From the NCBI GenBank assembly GCA_005281725.1, contig SSBO01000007.1, forward strand, positions 626,402 to 690,401: DNA of 64,000 nt. The letters are read 5' to 3'. Numbering within the stretch: position 1 is the first letter of the stretch; every line of letters starts with the position of its first letter. The stretch comes from Wuchereria bancrofti. Taxonomy: Eukaryota; Nematoda; Chromadorea; Rhabditida; Onchocercidae. The translations under genes were made by a program, and so were the position numbers. This document shows positions 13,567 through 38,300 of this stretch, in pieces. The notes beneath the pieces are model-generated. The model made no database searches. It saw only the letters and a program-made list of their open reading frames with translations, and was not told the origin of the DNA.

Positions 13567-16500
13567 CTTAACGTTGGTGATTTTTTCTAATAATGTTTTC
13601 AAATTGATAAAAGTGAGGCTAGAAAAAATTAGGGCAAGTCAAATATCTGTTTGATAATATTATTACAAAATAATGTATGAATCGTTTGCGTCTTCACTTT
13701 TTTCTTGCATAGTTTAACTTAATAAAGTTATTTCAACTTTTTCCTATCGCTAAGTTTTTATCTTTGTGAAACTATTTTTGAGTAATTATTCAGATGATTC
13801 AGATGATCTTATATTGTTTTTTCCGTGACACTATTATGAAAAATATTATTGGAAAATAGCTATAAAATAATGGAAAATCACTGTGTATTATAAAAATATG
13901 ATTTAGTTTTCACTTTTTTCATTTTTAATTCACTCCAATACTTATTATTTTGTATTCAACTTTAGTATTCTTTTGTATTCAGGAAACGTTTCCATGTTTT
14001 TTGTGAACTTCATTCGATGTTAAGTTCATTACGTTTACATGGATGATTTAATTAATTATTAATTAACTAAAAACACGTTTGGGTAGCTAAGCACCTCTAA
14101 TTATGGTAATATTTTATGCAGAACGAAGAATAAAATAACTTAAGTGATGTCTAACTTCTATGATTTAAAATTTCAAAATATGTATTTATTTAGTTATATC
14201 TGTATTTTTCTCTTTTTTGATAATGAAGTTTGATAATTACTAAACCATTTTAAATAAATATGATAAAATAATTTTTCTTTTTCTATTTTTGCTATGTATT
14301 AAATTGATCTATGTTTCGTCATACAATATTTAATTTCATGTTGATGAAATTTAATAAATCATCTGAAGAGGACAGTTTATTTCATCTGAAGAGAGGAACA
14401 AGAAGAGAGAAATTGGAGAGAATGGATAAAATTATATGAGTAAATTTTCTTCCCTCTCATTTTTTTTTTTATCAAACTTCATTATTTTCTTTACAAAGTT
14501 CATAATGAAATTGTCATCACACTCTATGACATGACATTGAAATTAATTTTGTCATATCGTCATTACTTCATGAATTCTTATTAATTCGCATTCAATTTCA
14601 TTTACAAATATAAATTTTCGATAATCTAATTGCTATCTTTCATTTTATCAGTTTTCTTTTTCTTTTTTTTTTTGTTTATTTTACAAATATTTCTTTTTCT
14701 ATCTTTTTTTATATTTACATATTTCCTCATAATCATTTTACCTTTATAAATTTTTAGTTTTTTTTTTAATATCTTTTCTACTTTTCTTCTTCCATTTATC
14801 CTAAAAAAATATTTTTTTATAATAAAAAGTTAAAACTTAACAAATTTCTTTTCTTCTTTATTGCTATTTACGGTTATTATTGTCCTGAAATTTCATTTTG
14901 GTTACATTTCTTATCAAATGTTAACGTATCTATGTCTATGTATTTATGTATTCATTGATAATTTCTAAACATTAGTATATATAGTACTAATGCAATGATT
15001 TCAAAAACTGATTAGAGATAATATGTTAGATAGAAATCGAAGATAATATGTTAGATAGATAGAGAAAAATGAAAAATATGTGACATTTGGTTGTTAGATT
15101 TATTTTAAAAAATTGTTTTTTATAGAAGATTCTATAAATTTATTTGCTTAATTATTGCTATCAATAAAAAATGCGACAATTAAATTAAAATAAGAATATG
15201 TGTATTATGATGATATTTGAGATCTTTCAGATAAATTTATACTCTATCATTTTAATTTGATTTATTTTTAATAGAATTTCTTTTAACTATTTATTTTTAT
15301 TCATACTTTTATTTTAATTCTCGTTTTTTCCATTTGATGCTGGTAATTTGTTTTAAATTATTATTTAACGTAGAGAAATATTATTTTAAGAAAAGCAACA
15401 AGTAAATTTTTTAAAATTATTTATTTTCGTCAAGTTTTTAGTTTTGTCTTAAATTATTTTAATTCTATTTCTTTTTTTACTAAAATCAATTTTTTCTATA
15501 AAATTATTTGGAAGTTTTTTTTATGAATTATTCTATCATATGATTGCTGTTGCTTCTGCTACTTCTATTTTCTCTTTTCTCTTTTAATTATTTAATTGTG
15601 TCATCTTCGATTTTTCAAAGTGTTACTGTATTTTAGGAAATTTAACTACTATTATCAGAGTAAGCCATATCGATGCTAACTAGCAATGCTATTGAATTAG
15701 TCAAAAGAAGAGGAAGATGGTTTGAGAATGCAATTAGTTTTATTTTGATGAAAAGATAATTTTTATTTTGGTATTATTTTTTTATTTCATTATTTTAAAG
15801 GTTATTTTATGGTTTAAATTTATGGCATAATTTTCTAACGTATCACTGAGACATAAATTTTATCAGTTCAATTTAAGTTAATTAGCTCACAGAATTTTTA
15901 CTGAAATAAATTACCAGGTTAAAGTTATTTGTTTATTTATTTTTTGGTTGATAAAAGCTATAAGGTAATTCCGTTGATTTAATATAAAATAAAATTTTAT
16001 TTTATTTATTTTTAATATGACTATCATAAAATATGCATTATATATTTTTTTTTATTTTGCGCTGAAACAAAAAACAAAGAATTTTTCGCGACTTTTTTTC
16101 ACTCAAAATTTAAAATTCCAGTGAACTTCCTCTCTTTTTTTTTTGCTATCTGAAATAGAGTTATTTTGGTGAGAACGAGTGCGAGAAGAAGAGGGAGAGA
16201 GAGAAAGAGATTATTGAAATGTATATTGATGATGAATTTATTAGGTATAAATAATAATTGAAAAAGTATTCATTTTTTTCTAACTCTCATGGTTTTTTTC
16301 TTTATTATCTTATTTTTTCTTTTTCAGCCGAATGTTTTGAAAATTTTTTTGTTTATTTCTTCCAAAAAAAAAAAAAACTTTAGAAAAAAAAAAGATTTTT
16401 TTGTTTGTTTTAATCATAATTCTTTTACAATTCAAACTATTTTTGCATGCATTATTAATCTAAACTTCTACAATATTTTCGTATATTGTAACAGTGAAGT

Positions 16501-17404
16501 ATTTATGTTTTATGATAAAATATTAATTAAGAAGCTCTAAATTCTAATCAGTCATTTCTGGTATTTGTGAATTTCCTATAAATACTTGTGGTTTTTTTTT
16601 TGCTAAAAAATTAATTATTGGATTTAGTTTTTATTGGCATTATCATTATTTTACATTCCTTTCGCTCTATTTTGTTACTGTTCAGTATCCAGTAATTGAT
16701 AAATCTTCATCACTTTTTATTTCAATTTTCATCAAATGTATTCATTTTTTTGAAATTTATTTTAGTACATTTGCTTAATGGATTTAGAAAAATTATAAAT
16801 TGATGGTATATTGTAGGACAATGAAAAGTTTATTTTTTTGATTTTTGAATCGTTGAAATTTTTGCTAACACAGTCTGGAAAGATGGAAACGTTAAATTAA
16901 TAATATGTTATTATTCTCAGGCATTACTCGTTAATGCTTTTGGATGCAAATTAAATAAACAAATAAATGATTATTGCGTGTAATCGTCAAATAATTTCTT
17001 TTCCATTTTCTTTTTTTTTTTTATGTTTTCTTTCATTTGAAACTAAAATTTGAGATAATTTTAAAAATTTTTAGTTTTTCGTAAATTTTTGAAAACATTC
17101 TAAATTTAAAAATTTGTTGAAATTTTCATTATTACTCAAATTTAATTTGATTAAATTTGATACAAAAATTTTTTTCAAGTTCTTTACGTAAATTATTTTC
17201 AGATATGATATTTAAATTTATTATTATCTGTAATATATATGTCATAAACCAATTTTATTTAAAACACATAAAAATTCTATGCAAATTTTTGGTTTTAATT
17301 TAATAATAATCATTCACTTTCATCCCTAATTATCAAGTTTATATTAATTTATGTTTACGATTGATTTTTTAAATTGGAAGTAAATAGTTAGGAATAAAAG
17401 TTTG

Positions 17405-17437
17405 CGCTTTTAGTGTATTCTTGCCGAAAGCGCCATT
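17405..17437. repeat. Short GC-containing stem-loop
   Basis: gcgcttt pairs with aaagcgc across a loop of about 16 nt, a small G+C patch in very A+T-rich DNA 1.6 kb before the predicted ATPase start. Function unknown. Confidence 0.35.
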
Positions 17438-19050
17438 TTTTTTCCTGCACATTCTCCAATGAAATAATTGTTGAATGAGAAAAAGTTCTATTTAGCATTA
17501 CGTTTTCAAAAGCAACAGATGGTAGTTTTCTCTTTTACTCTGTGCCTCATCTGTTTTCATTTATCTTTTTTTTCAATCAATTTTGAACTTAAAACTGTTG
17601 AAATCTAATATTTTCAATTGTTTAAAACGTTCCACTACAGGAATGTAAAAATATAATTTTGAAACTTTAATTTTTGATTTTTTTTTTTTTGTTTAGGAAT
17701 AATAATATCATTACTAATAATACTTCGAATGAACTATCAAATATTTCAATTTATTTGAAAAAATTTCATACATCAAAAATCAATGCATATTGTATGGTGA
17801 TAGGTTGAGTTACAATTGAGAAATAATGAAGTCAACAAATATCTCAGGTTTAATTCATTGCTCTGAATGTGATTAGTAAATTCTTTGTAGAAGGAAATGA
17901 ATTAATAAGTCGAATAAACACTTAATTTTCATTGTTAATTATTGTTATTAATTGCAGGATTTATCATAATTAATGTTAAATATTAGATTTGTTTGGTTTT
18001 CGATAAATAATTAAGGATTTTATATGCATACGTATATATGATAAAAATACTAACTAATCTTTTATATCAGTTTAATATTTTATGTTTTTGAGTTAGAAAC
18101 ATTCCAGCGACATCAAATCTTTCAAATATAATTTTAAGTTATTAATATTGTTTAGAAATAGCAGTAATATATGAATAAATAGATAATAATTAGCTGGAAT
18201 AATTTTTAATATTTGAATTTTAATTTTATGAGCAATACTTAATGTTTCGGTCAATATTTTATGAATATGCTTGTATATTGATTGAAGCACAGCAAAAAGA
18301 CATCTGAAAATTTTTATTCAAAAAAGACGGAAAGGAATTATATTTTGAAATTTTAGCTAAAAATCGAATTAAATGCATGAATGCATTTGTTATTGTTAAA
18401 GCTTTTAAAATGAATAGCAGTCGAAATTGGTTGTGTTGTTTAACTAATTTTAGTTTTATTGATTTCATTTTTTTTTTTTTTTGTATTCTCCTCAAAAGCG
18501 ACACAAAAGTGCTTATTTAACAGTATCGTAAATGCTAAAATTGAAGAAATTTTGATGAGTTTTTTTTTTTTTTTTGAATTTTGCTATATATTTTTCTTTG
18601 GTTCTTTTGCAACATAGCAATTTTTTTATTCGTATTTCTTTTTTCCTTTAACATCAGAGCAACTGTTATCGTGTTAAATATGCATTAATCTGTTATTTCA
18701 TCTTTTCTTGCAACATTATAGTTCTTGAAATTACATTGAGAGTAATACACATATTGAAAAATAAATAAATAAGTAAATTGCTGAAATATCGATTTAAATA
18801 TTCAATTGATATGATTTATTAATAATTGTTATAAAGTGAAAAAGAATGGCCAAAATTTTACAAGCATTAACTTCTATATTTTATGAAAAATATCGTACGA
18901 TTATCAATTAGCTGATATCATAATTTGCAGATATTTGATGACGACATCAATTTTATGTTATTCATATCTTAATTGTTATCTGATTATTTCCTTATTTATT
19001 TACTTTTTTGTTTAAAATATATATTAATTTGATAATCGAGAAAAAGGAAA

Positions 19051-30251
<11,201 letters not shown>

Positions 30252-31812
30252 AACTTATCAATTTACGTGTTATATTGAATAAAATTTAGTCGGAAGTATT
30301 ATATCATAAAAAAAAGTTGGAGAGATTCCAATGGTCTTTTTTTTCTTGATCTATTGTTACTCATCCAAATAAAAAAGATTACTGTTTGAAATGTAAATGA
30401 TTATATAATATGACAATATAAACTTTATTATATCCAGGTATCACTATTACACTTAAGTACCTTGATCATTATAGTAACAGAACTTTAATACTATATTTAT
30501 GCAATCATCACACAAATTTTAGTGGTTTTTTTCTCTCTTTTACAATGAAAACATGTATAATTTAGGAATTTGTTGAAATTTTAGAAAATCATTCCTTCCT
30601 AATTTTCTTTTTTTACATTTTCTATAATATTTATCTTTCTCATTGAATATCTCTTTTGTTTTTCTTTATTTTGTACAAATTTCTAGTATTATGTAAGTTA
30701 TGAACGTCAGGTTTTAAAGTAATTAGTAATTGTTCTGCAAATTACTAATTCTACTTAAAAACTTAAAAGATTAAAAGATTTCCTACTTAAAAAAAGATTC
30801 TCAAATTTCTTTTGAATTCGCAAAGTTGTATAATGAAGTCAGCATCAATTTATTCAAGTTTATTCAAGGGACTTCGGGATTTTTTTTCCAAATCGATTAT
30901 TTTAATTTATTTCATTATCTTCTCTTGATGTAATCGAATCATATGTTTATTTTCAAATGTTTTATGTCAGCTTGTTGAAATTATTTTGGCATATGAACAT
31001 TTTCACTTTAAACATCAGTATAACTAAATTAGATTGTGGATAGATAATGGCCAATTTTACAATATATGTATATAAATTCAAGTTTGATATTTCTAAAAAC
31101 AAGAAGCTTCTTTCAATTTTTTTCGAGGGGAACAAGAACAAGGACCTCTCTACTCATTTCATTCTTATGTTATTTTAGTTTTTCTTGTTAACTTGTTTAT
31201 ATAAACACATTGTAATTTTTGTCATCTTTACATATTTTTTTAAATTAAAAATTGCTAACAGCTGGGAATTGTACATTTATCATTTTGTCTATATATTTGT
31301 AGTGATTTATGCAAAAGCGGGCAAATATCTGATTCAAAAAATTAAGATAATGATAGCATATTCAATCTTCTCTAATTAAAAAAAAACTCCCGTTCTCCAA
31401 ATAATCATCAGTTAAAGCCTGGTAAAAGACATACAACAGATAATTTTATGTATTCTAATAATATAAATGTAACTTATTTTCCACTTCATTTATTCAATTT
31501 TTCATATGTGAAAACAAGGAGAAAAGTACAAATCAAAAAATAAAAGATGAACGATTAACAAACAAAGCATTAACAAACTAGAAAAATATACCTGCTAAAT
31601 GGATATTAATGAGAATAAGAAAGATTCTCATTTTTCTTTCCTATTTAAGCAAATAATTTTTACATAATTTTCAGTTTTTGTTAACGATAAGAAACAATAA
31701 GAGATCAAAATTAGGGAACTGAGGTGAGTGCTATCGTTTGTTAACAATTTTCCGCATAAATAATCAGTGTAAAAACACCACTAGAGTTTCGCTGCTCTTC
31801 ACTTTTCTATCA
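30252..31812. other. Intergenic region between convergent pmr-1 and lsm-6
   Basis: About 1.56 kb of A+T-rich DNA holding the two 3' UTRs head to head. No further exon was recognised. A TTTATT at 31489-31494 (AATAAA on the minus strand) is a possible distal poly(A) signal for the LSM6 gene. Confidence 0.6.
30278..30283 (+). promoter_or_regulatory. Candidate poly(A) signal of pmr-1
   Basis: AATAAA 27 nt after the TGA stop at 30249-30251. The position would give a very short 3' UTR, which is normal for nematode genes. Confidence 0.6.
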
Positions 31813-32635
31813 TTAACGCTTTTGTGTACTGATATAAAGTACTGAAATTGAGTGTGGCAAAGATTCTTAATTATCATTTTAAATCGAATTGTAAGATGAC
31901 AAAAATTTTGATATCTGTTATTACTATGTAAAACAACTTAATATAAAAGAATACTTTTATTCATAACTTTGTATTTCCTTACAACTCTTCATTCCTTTAA
32001 TTTACTTAAAATTTAAATTAAAAAATAACAAACCATTATTTCCCCGAATAAACGCATCGCCATATTTGTTTTTTAGCTGTCCATTTGAGTATTCCTCCGT
32101 TTGCTCCAATGCTATATTCATGAAGCCGTCCAAACATGATAAAATACCTGATAATAATAATAATTCTAGTATAATTTTTTTTTTTTTGATAATATTAGGT
32201 TACAATGCATATCAAAAGGATCACACTCTATCCGATTTGTCATGTTAAACTTTCGGAACATATTTTTTCTTTTTCCTGATAAAATAATTCATGGTTGCTC
32301 TCAAAATCATATAAAGTGTTTCGAATCAGAAAGCTAAATCTTGACCTATATCAGATGCCAAATTTGCTAAATATTTTAATGAGTGAATTTCCAGAAATAC
32401 TACTACTATTTTTACTGTTCTTCCATTAAACTTTTGTATTACAATAAGATTTCTTAAAGCAGTACGGTGATTAATGTTAAGAAACATCAAGTCATAAAAA
32501 AACAAAAATTTCAAATAATAAATCAATAAAATCCTCACATATACCTCGGTAATCGATGCCAGAATTTAGCTTCACTACGACAGGTTTTCCAATAATTTGC
32601 TTCAAAAACTCGCTTGGATTTTGTCGCCGACTCAT
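31813..32635 (-). CDS. lsm-6: U6 snRNA-associated Sm-like protein LSm6
   Basis: Exons on the minus strand: 32635-32545, 32147-32034, 31841-31813; 77 residues (human LSM6 has 80). LSm6 is a subunit of the LSm2-8 ring on U6 snRNA and the LSm1-7 ring in mRNA decapping. It begins MSRRQNPSEFLKQIIGKPVV; the Sm1 motif runs through VKLNSGIDYRG and ILSCLDGFMNIALEQTEEY, and the Sm2 motif is YGDAFIRGNNVLYIS. The match is near full length. The C-terminus ends STQKR, lacking the last residues of the human protein. The ATG directly follows a TTTCAG acceptor, so the mRNA is probably trans-spliced to a leader, or an upstream UTR exon exists. Both introns are in frame (each splits a glycine or valine codon). 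Confidence 0.95.
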
Positions 32636-32644
32636 CTGAAATTA
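32636..32644 (-). promoter_or_regulatory. Splice acceptor abutting the lsm-6 start codon
   Basis: On the minus strand, aatttcag is followed immediately by ATG. In nematodes this arrangement usually marks a spliced-leader trans-splice site. A normal intron with an upstream untranslated exon, for example near 32760, is the alternative. Confidence 0.6.
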
Positions 32645-33003
32645 AAAAGTGAAAAGTATAGGAATAAACATGAAAATTTTAATGAGAATTTATCTTTTCG
32701 TGACGAATCAAATATTTTAATCAACCGATGATCATATTCTTTCACGTGTTACCTACCGTATTGCCTGCAACAACCATTCCCGTTATCAGTTCCAGTTATA
32801 AGGATGAGGAACAGTTTAGACAGATAACATATCAATGCAACAACATTTAACTTCCGGAAGTTTCAAAAGTTAGTTGAAGCAATAATCCGTATGCTGAATG
32901 TTAAATAATTATAAGTAATGGGAAGACTGAACATCTTAACTAGATGAATGAATTAAACCAAATCATCAATTCATCTACATTCATCTATATGAAGATCCGT
33001 TAC

Positions 33004-33230
33004 TTCCAGTTAGTACTAATTAATCATAACCATTCCGGAATTTTCATTAAAACCTTGATGAAACAAACTAGTACTCATTTCCAGTTAGCACTAATTATTT
33101 ATGTTCATTTCGGAACTTTATCAAATTGTTGTTGACAAAGCAACCGATACTTACTTCTACTTATCACTGATTAGTCATATTGATTTCAAAGCCTTCATCA
33201 AATACTTGATAAAGAAAACTGGTATCTTGC
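33004..33230. repeat. Degenerate tandem repeat, about 75-76 bp, three copies
   Basis: The phrase ttccagttagtactaatta at 33004 recurs as ttccagttagcactaatta at 33079 and more weakly as ttctacttatcactgattag at 33155, each followed by a related downstream part (cattccggaa / catttcggaa; cttgatgaaa / cttgataaag). The third copy is the most diverged. Confidence 0.65.
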
Positions 33231-34270
33231 ATTCATATATCAATATATCATCATCCATATTTTCATCTAATCATAACTGCTTAACTATTTTTCAAACAGT
33301 AAATACAATTTAATCCGAAAAGAATCAAATTTCATTTATCTATAAACTATATTTTAATTAAAAATGGATAAAACAACTATACCGTTTTCAACTTGTTCTT
33401 TGATATATTGTAAATATTTTGGCTGAATGAGAATTCGGCTCAATCCGATACTATCCTTCCAATTATTAAAACTTTCCAATCTAAACGATTAGTAAAAGCT
33501 TACATAACAGTAATTAGTTCAATTATAATTAACTATGTATGCCAAATCAAAATCTTTACTTTAATCTCATTAGAACAATTCTTTCTCATCATTTTAAAAC
33601 TTAAATTACTCAGGTATCTAAATCCTTTATCTGTATTACATTATCATACGGGCTAAAAATAATCATATTAAAATTGCGATGAAATCATAAATTCTACCAT
33701 TTCTTTTAAAAGAAAAGGCAAAATGATTTCGATAATTTAAAATAATCATTTTATAGACTAAAATAATTAAAAGAAACGTCCTCCTCAGCCTTTCTACCTT
33801 ACTAATCACTCCAACTATTTACCCATCATTAATTACCAAATATTTTAAAAAGTATTAATTAGCATTAATAATGATAGGAATCGCTTATAAAAAATGTCAA
33901 TGCATTATTGTCGGAAACAACATGGAAGCTATTATTATTAACCATCTCACATTCATTTTTCTTCTACGCTAAAATTTGAAAGCGAATGAAAATTAGCGTA
34001 ATAAAAACAATCTTTTGTTTTCTTCTTGTTTTATATATGTCAATCAACCGATTAATGAATTAGCCAACCAGCCAATCAATCAATCCCCACCCATCTGTAA
34101 TTTATCAGTCAATCATTCAAATATAATGATAAAAAGAATTTCAAAAAAAGTGGGAATGAGCCCTTTCTTTGCTACAATTCATGATTCCCTTTATGTATAC
34201 TTTTTCAAAAATTACAATTTCCACTGCATATGAAAAAAAAACATTTGAAACAGACAGGTAGACAGACTGA

Positions 34271-34314
34271 TACATACACACACACACACGTACGCACACA
34301 CACGCGCATACATA
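34271..34314. repeat. CA-rich microsatellite
   Basis: Interrupted (AC)n tract with cg and cata variants. Confidence 0.85.
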
Positions 34315-35323
34315 AATTTCAATTTTCAATTTATTTTCTAAACCAAATCATATAAAGACAAAGATTTAAAAGATGATAATAGAGCACTAAAAGGGAGTAA
34401 AAAGGCGAAAAAAAAAAAGATCCTGAAACAAAATTTTTTCACATTTTTCTACAAATGAAATAATTTGACACAAAATATTGATTGGATCACATTAGTATTA
34501 CATCACAACATATCATAGGTATAATAATCTCCTCGCTTTTCATTTAACATTTAACAATCTTTTTTTTTCTGTTCATTATCCATTCCCTTTATATCTTTCA
34601 ATGAACAACATTTACCGCTACAGAAAATAATCACATTTGCTTTTTATTTGATCAAATTTGGCACAAGCAGTTTAATCACTAGTCAAAAGTCAGATGATAC
34701 AATAAATGATAAATTAAGTGATGAAAAAATGGATGAATCGATAAAGTATCTACTTGTACCAAAATTTTTCCAACAACAATTTGTCTAATGAAATTATTTG
34801 ACATTATCAGGCAAAAAAAAGAGAAGTTCTGATTAGTAAAATGGAAAAATTGAAGAAGAGAAGATGAAGACATTTGAAACTTTTCATTCTTTTGAAAAAA
34901 GAAACAGTTGCGACGCAAAGTAGCAGATGATTTTCGATAATTTGCGAAAACTAAACTTATAAATAATCTATTTCAAAACAAATAAAGGAATTTAAGTTTC
35001 AAAGAAAAGGTTGAAAATTACTCAAAATTCATGTAAATTTTATAATTTCTGAAATATTTCAAGCAAACAATTTTCTGAAGCCTCTCGTTTAGGAAGGAAC
35101 GAAATTTAAGCAATTATAAAAGTCATGATAGATTTAAAATTTTGATAATATAATACTTCGCAGTTGTCATCACTTCGTTTTCTTTGATAGATCAGGAAAC
35201 AAATCAATTTTGCGAGAAAAGCGATGGGCGAACAAATGAAGAATAGGAGAAAAAAATGACAAAAAGAAAAAACAGTACTTTGCTTCGCAAAAGATAAATT
35301 TTGAGCGGTAACGAAGTCTTTTT

Positions 35324-35329
35324 TTTATT
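35324..35329 (-). promoter_or_regulatory. Candidate poly(A) signal of ubc-3
   Basis: TTTATT on the plus strand reads AATAAA on the minus strand, about 60 nt past the ubc-3 stop codon. Confidence 0.5.
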
Positions 35330-35387
35330 TTTGCTTCCTGAAAATTTCCATTTTCATAGTCAAATTAACCAATTTCAAATTCTATTA

Positions 35388-38300
35388 TCAGTTCTCGCCT
35401 TGTCCACTATCTTCCGCATTTTCTTCATATTCTTCTTCATCATCTAAAAATACGAATGAAATATTTTAATTTATCATACTTTCTTGCCAAATTTATCAAT
35501 TTTAACAAAAGATTAACTGTAGAAATAACTGGAAAGCTCTAACCGTACCTGTATAATATATTGTTATATGTTTAGCTAGCAATAATTAAACGATCTATCA
35601 AGAATCTAATCAATCAATCAACAAAATCACTGCTATCATTTAACTGAGAAATCACTGCTATCATTTTTCTCTTTCTTTGAAAAAGTGATGAAATAATAGT
35701 AATATTCCCACACTCCGTTCCATATCAACTAATCATTCCCTTCCTTCTTTTCTTTTTTTCTTTTTTTTTTTGAGAAATTTCGAGAAACAATTTAATTATC
35801 ATTATTTCATTAATTTCTTTCAAAAATTTAACATCCAATACTATTATAAAGTTGATATTAGATAGATATAAAGCATCCAATAGAAAGCAATCGATGATAA
35901 AAACAACAATAATTAAATATTCCACATACCACTCTCATCACCATAATCATAATAATCTTCATCGAGATCGAAGGCATCTGTACAATCATCATTTGGTTTA
36001 GGCGCTGTTTTAATGCAATATTCTTCTAATGTTTCCGGCACAACGACTCCATCCTTTTCAGCATCAAGACGGGATGCTTCCACTTGTTTCCTGAAAAACA
36101 AATACGTTAGTTATTTGAAAATTAATCGCATAGAATTTTTAGTAGATAAAAAGATAATTCCGGATAATGTTTTGACATTTTATTTCACAGAAATAATAGG
36201 AGAAAAGAATGATTTAAAAAAAGAAAATCCAAAAATTTCTCGATAATTATTATAGTCTATAATGACTCGAATTTCAAAACGTTTTGTTCATTTCACGAAC
36301 GTAATTGTTCCATACACATTTCGCTTCTCTCCTAGCAATATTAGAATGAAGTCACGGTATAGCTATATGTAAAATTCGATATCTATCACAAATGTATTGC
36401 AATTGTGAAAAATCGTTCGAATCCCAAAAATTTTTCCAGACAATTCTCCATAAATGCTACAAAGAGATGGAAAATTTTGTAAGACTCCTAAAAAATTATT
36501 ATAATATATGATTTGAAAAAATTTCCAAAATTTCTAATAAAGTTTATAAATTTACCTTACAAGACGTGCATATTCATCATTCTCACCACCTGATTCTTTC
36601 CATTTTCTATACATAACTGATGCATCCACATTTGCCGGGGATGAAGTATTTGGTTCATTTAACAATGATATTACCGAAAGTAAAATTGTCCTAAAATATT
36701 ACATTTTGCTTATTTTCTTTTCGTTCTCGTTCCTCTCCTATTTTTTTTCGAAAATATAGTTAGAAATGATGTATCGGCTTTTAAAAATTTAATACACCAA
36801 TAAACTTATCTTCATCCTTTATATATTCTTCAAAGTTTGAATTCATATATAACAACTCTTGACATAAATAACTTTTGAATTTTTAACGTACTTCACAGTA
36901 TAATACATATATATATATCATTTAAAATGTTAACTACAATGAAAAAATATTTAGTTGCAAAAAAAGTATGAAACGTTTAAATATTAAAACAAAATAATTT
37001 TAAAAGAAAACTGCTGCAGAAGTCATGATATGCATCAATTATTTCAAAAATCTTTCCAATATTTGATTTACCTAACATTTTGCGTCGGATTCCAACGTTC
37101 ACAAGCAAGTTCACCACTGTGAGGATCATCAACAGGTGGATGTAAAATACTGATACAGAGATCACCGTTCTGAAAACAAAACTTCAATTTTAAGATTTCA
37201 TATCTTCTTTCAAAAAGTTGAAAAGCAACAAGTCTCATACCTCATAAACATTTGGATGCCAAACTTTGTTGAGGAATTTGATCGATGGAGGAGCGTATGG
37301 ATAATTGGATGGAAATTTCAAGATTGCTTTGAAATAGCCACCCTGAAAGCGAGGTCAATCAGTTATTAGTAGCATTTCAATTTATAAAAATTAGGAAAAA
37401 ATGAAATATTCAAATTTCGTGATAGCTATTGCTAAGACTTGAACAAAAGTTTTTACTGGGTAATAAAAGAAAATTGAGAATTATAATTTTTTCGGTAAAA
37501 ATGACGGTTTAATCTTTTTAATAACATCAGGAATTATTTTCCAACGTTTCTACCAAACATGAATGCAACCTAAGACATAGTATGTACTCGATAAAGATGT
37601 TCCCATCTTATATTAGCAAATATTAATGCATTTTATAAATATCAACTGTGAAAGACAGGTAGACATTAGACGAATGATACAATTTATCCTAACAAAATTT
37701 TAAATTTTATTCAAAAAACAAACATATCAGATACAACTGTAACTAAAGGAATTTGACCGTTACTGCAAGGTAAACATGTGACAAAGAACAGCAACTGAAT
37801 AACACAGTAAGACCGTAATCCGCTTACTTTGAGCATCATAGATAAATAATTTTAGTAAAGAAGTAAAAAAGTAAACTAAACTCAATCTAAACTTCTACAC
37901 ATTATTCCACTTAGCCAAATCTCAATTTTTCCGATCTAAAACCTATTAATCTCTAATCTCAGATTGTTTTCCTTATCAGTTGACTGATATTACAATTACA
38001 TACCTGATATAATGTTCCAGGTGGACCATACAAAGCGACAGTCCATACGAACATATTGTCCTCATTGGCCGTCACCGTAAAACCTTCAACAGGTGATGTC
38101 TGCAACCCTTTTAGCTCCAATGTTAATGCCCGGATGGCACCTAAAATAAGGATATAACCTATAAATAACAGCAGGAATGTAAGTAATTTCAGATTAGAAT
38201 AATTGACCTTTACAGTTAATTGCAAAAAACTAAAAATATCATCAAATTTCCTGTTACTAGACTGTCCGTACGATGGATTGTTTATTCAGTACAACCAAAC

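Larger units (their letters stand above)
5505..19050. other. Long gene-poor A+T-rich interval between hsr-9 and pmr-1
   Basis: About 13.5 kb with no exon recognisable by homology; the few open frames are short and of low complexity. The start is the hsr-9 3' UTR. Composition is patchy: about 9.2-11.2 kb is rich in A and G on the plus strand, while 13.5-17 kb is rich in T runs. It contains a strong hairpin (13240-13299), an inverted repeat pair, a 30-bp direct repeat and a possible non-coding exon (11749-11821), all listed separately. Part of it may be promoter or a long 5' intron of the ATPase gene downstream; this is inference. Confidence 0.6.
32645..35387. other. Intergenic region between lsm-6 and ubc-3
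   Basis: About 2.7 kb: promoter side of lsm-6 and 3' flank of ubc-3. It holds a degenerate 75-bp tandem repeat (33004-33230) and a CA-rich microsatellite (34271-34314). No coding exon was recognised; the short open frames at 32944-33313 are caused by the repeat. Confidence 0.6.

Noticed and set aside
16289..16540. Phe/Lys-rich frame considered as a mitochondrial DNA insert
   Set aside because: No recognisable mitochondrial protein or rRNA sequence; it is poly-T and poly-A text.
36410..36430. gttcgaatccc, resembling a tRNA B box
   Set aside because: No complementary T stem, no A box upstream at the right distance and no acceptor stem.
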